A stretch of DNA of 5,243 nucleotides from Ignavibacteria bacterium (GTDB lineage: Bacteria; Bacteroidota; Ignavibacteria; Ignavibacteriales; Ignavibacteriaceae), in NCBI GenBank assembly GCA_030648225.1, contig JAUSIA010000362.1, positions 1-5,243 of the forward strand, given 5' to 3'. The translations under genes and the position numbers were made by a program. Shown piece after piece: positions 4,598-5,243 of the stretch; position 1 is the stretch's first letter; every line of letters starts with the position of its first letter. Under the pieces are notes generated by a model. It saw only the letters and a list, made by a program, of their open reading frames with translations. It had not been told where the DNA came from and did not search any database.

Positions 4598-5243
4598 CTA
4601 ACAATTTTCAGTAGATGCGTGTGCAAGTTTACCGTGCCTGCACCAAACGCAATCGCAATGCTCGTGTATACACTGTTTGTCTATTAATCTGGTTTTATAC
4701 CATTTTCTGGCAATCCGATAAACTAATCTTTTACTTAGCGAAGTATTGTAATGCTTTCTTAACGCCGGTATTACATCATCCAATGATCCCATTTTATTTA
4801 GTATGAAAGTATATCCTATGTTATATAAGTGAGCGAATAACCACCTGTTTGCAAGTGAAGTTTGGAGCTTAGGATAGAGATATGCTTTACAAAGTTCATC
4901 ATAAGATTTATTCTCAATTATACTTCTTGCTGCAAGATAACCGGAGAACATCGCATACTTAATTCCGAATCCCCAAAGAACATCTTGGAAACCAGCGTTT
5001 TCTCCCACGTATAAGATCCTGTTATCCTTAGATTTTATAGGTTCGTTAAAAAAGTTAACAAAGCCGCCAAATTCTTTTGGTTCATTTATATCAATATCTA
5101 TTACAGAATTTAATACGCGTAACGCTTTTTCATAGTATTGCTTTTCATTCTTAAAATCTTCAAACATACAGGTTGCAAACGTTGCTTCTCCATTATTAAC
5201 TAAAAGATAGGCATAAGCTTTTGGTGCAATTTTGTTATTAACA
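4598..5243 (-). CDS. FAD-dependent oxidoreductase, geranylgeranyl reductase superfamily, C-terminal part
   Basis: The frame is open to the right edge, giving 214 residues without the N-terminus (so the GxGxxG FAD site is not visible). The family is shown by RILYVGENAGFQDVLWGFGI (75-94), the second FAD-binding motif with the GD/GE-x-A-G core, followed by KYAMFSGYLAARSI. These enzymes reduce isoprenoid double bonds or act as other flavin oxidoreductases; the substrate is not readable here. The C-terminal tail is unusual: a basic stretch (KRLVYRIARKWYKTR) and then CIHEHCDCVWCRH with cysteines 191, 196, 198 and 201 plus three histidines, which could bind a metal or an iron-sulfur cluster. The Rieske gene follows 60 bases downstream in the same direction. 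The ATG at 5167 is internal, not the start. Confidence 0.85.
   Translation of the reverse strand, partial: VNNKIAPKAYAYLLVNNGEATFATCMFEDFKNEKQYYEKALRVLNSVIDIDINEPKEFGGFVNFFNEPIKSKDNRILYVGENAGFQDVLWGFGIKYAMFSGYLAARSIIENKSYDELCKAYLYPKLQTSLANRWLFAHLYNIGYTFILNKMGSLDDVIPALRKHYNTSLSKRLVYRIARKWYKTRLIDKQCIHEHCDCVWCRHGKLAHASTENC

Noticed and set aside
1..5243. CRISPR array, tRNA, rRNA, or insertion-sequence transposase
   Set aside because: No regularly spaced repeats, no cloverleaf or rRNA motif and no transposase motif were seen in either strand.

Overview
The window is a low-GC stretch of bacterial DNA, about one third G+C by eye, and every convincing gene lies on the minus strand. Gene content and codon bias suggest the Bacteroidota/Chlorobiota/Ignavibacteria part of the tree. 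The relevant content is low GC, a strong SD at some starts and weak ones at others, a Tat-exported Rieske protein beside a geranylgeranyl-reductase-type flavoprotein, DUF302 and a YHS-HMA-HMA copper ATPase. This placement is an inference; there is no rRNA or marker gene here.

Reading along the minus strand (high to low coordinates): (1) 5243-4598 is the C-terminal 214 residues of an FAD-dependent oxidoreductase of the geranylgeranyl reductase superfamily, with a Cys/His-rich tail. (2) 4537-4082 is a Tat-exported Rieske [2Fe-2S] protein. (3) 4081-3889 has no intact gene but holds the decayed C-terminal tail of a membrane protein. (4) 3888-3284 is a class I SAM methyltransferase broken by a one-base frameshift. 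(5) 3243-2854 is an intact DUF302 protein. (6) 2853-2650 is a second, better preserved copy of the same membrane-protein tail (probably a peptidase M50/site-2 protease) and starts exactly at the DUF302 stop codon. (7) 2482-2156 is a 24-cysteine four-helix-bundle copper storage protein (Csp), followed by a strong hairpin.

(8) 1986-1780 is a 68-residue two-helix membrane protein with a Met-rich external loop and about 50% GC. (9) 1677-1534 is a 47-residue single-helix protein. (10) 1529-1134 is an exported protein whose mature part is 28% methionine. (11) 1101-1 is the N-terminal 367 residues of a copper-exporting P1B-type ATPase, which runs off the window.

Items 7-11 read as a copper(I) handling locus. 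Csp would buffer Cu(I) in the cytosol through thiols, CopA would pump it out, and the Met-rich exported and membrane proteins would bind it on the outside. The 47-residue protein, the Met-rich protein and copA are closely spaced, with the 47-residue stop codon inside the next gene's Shine-Dalgarno sequence, so they are probably one operon. Items 3-6 look like a degraded accessory region, with one frameshifted gene and two gene tails left by deletions.
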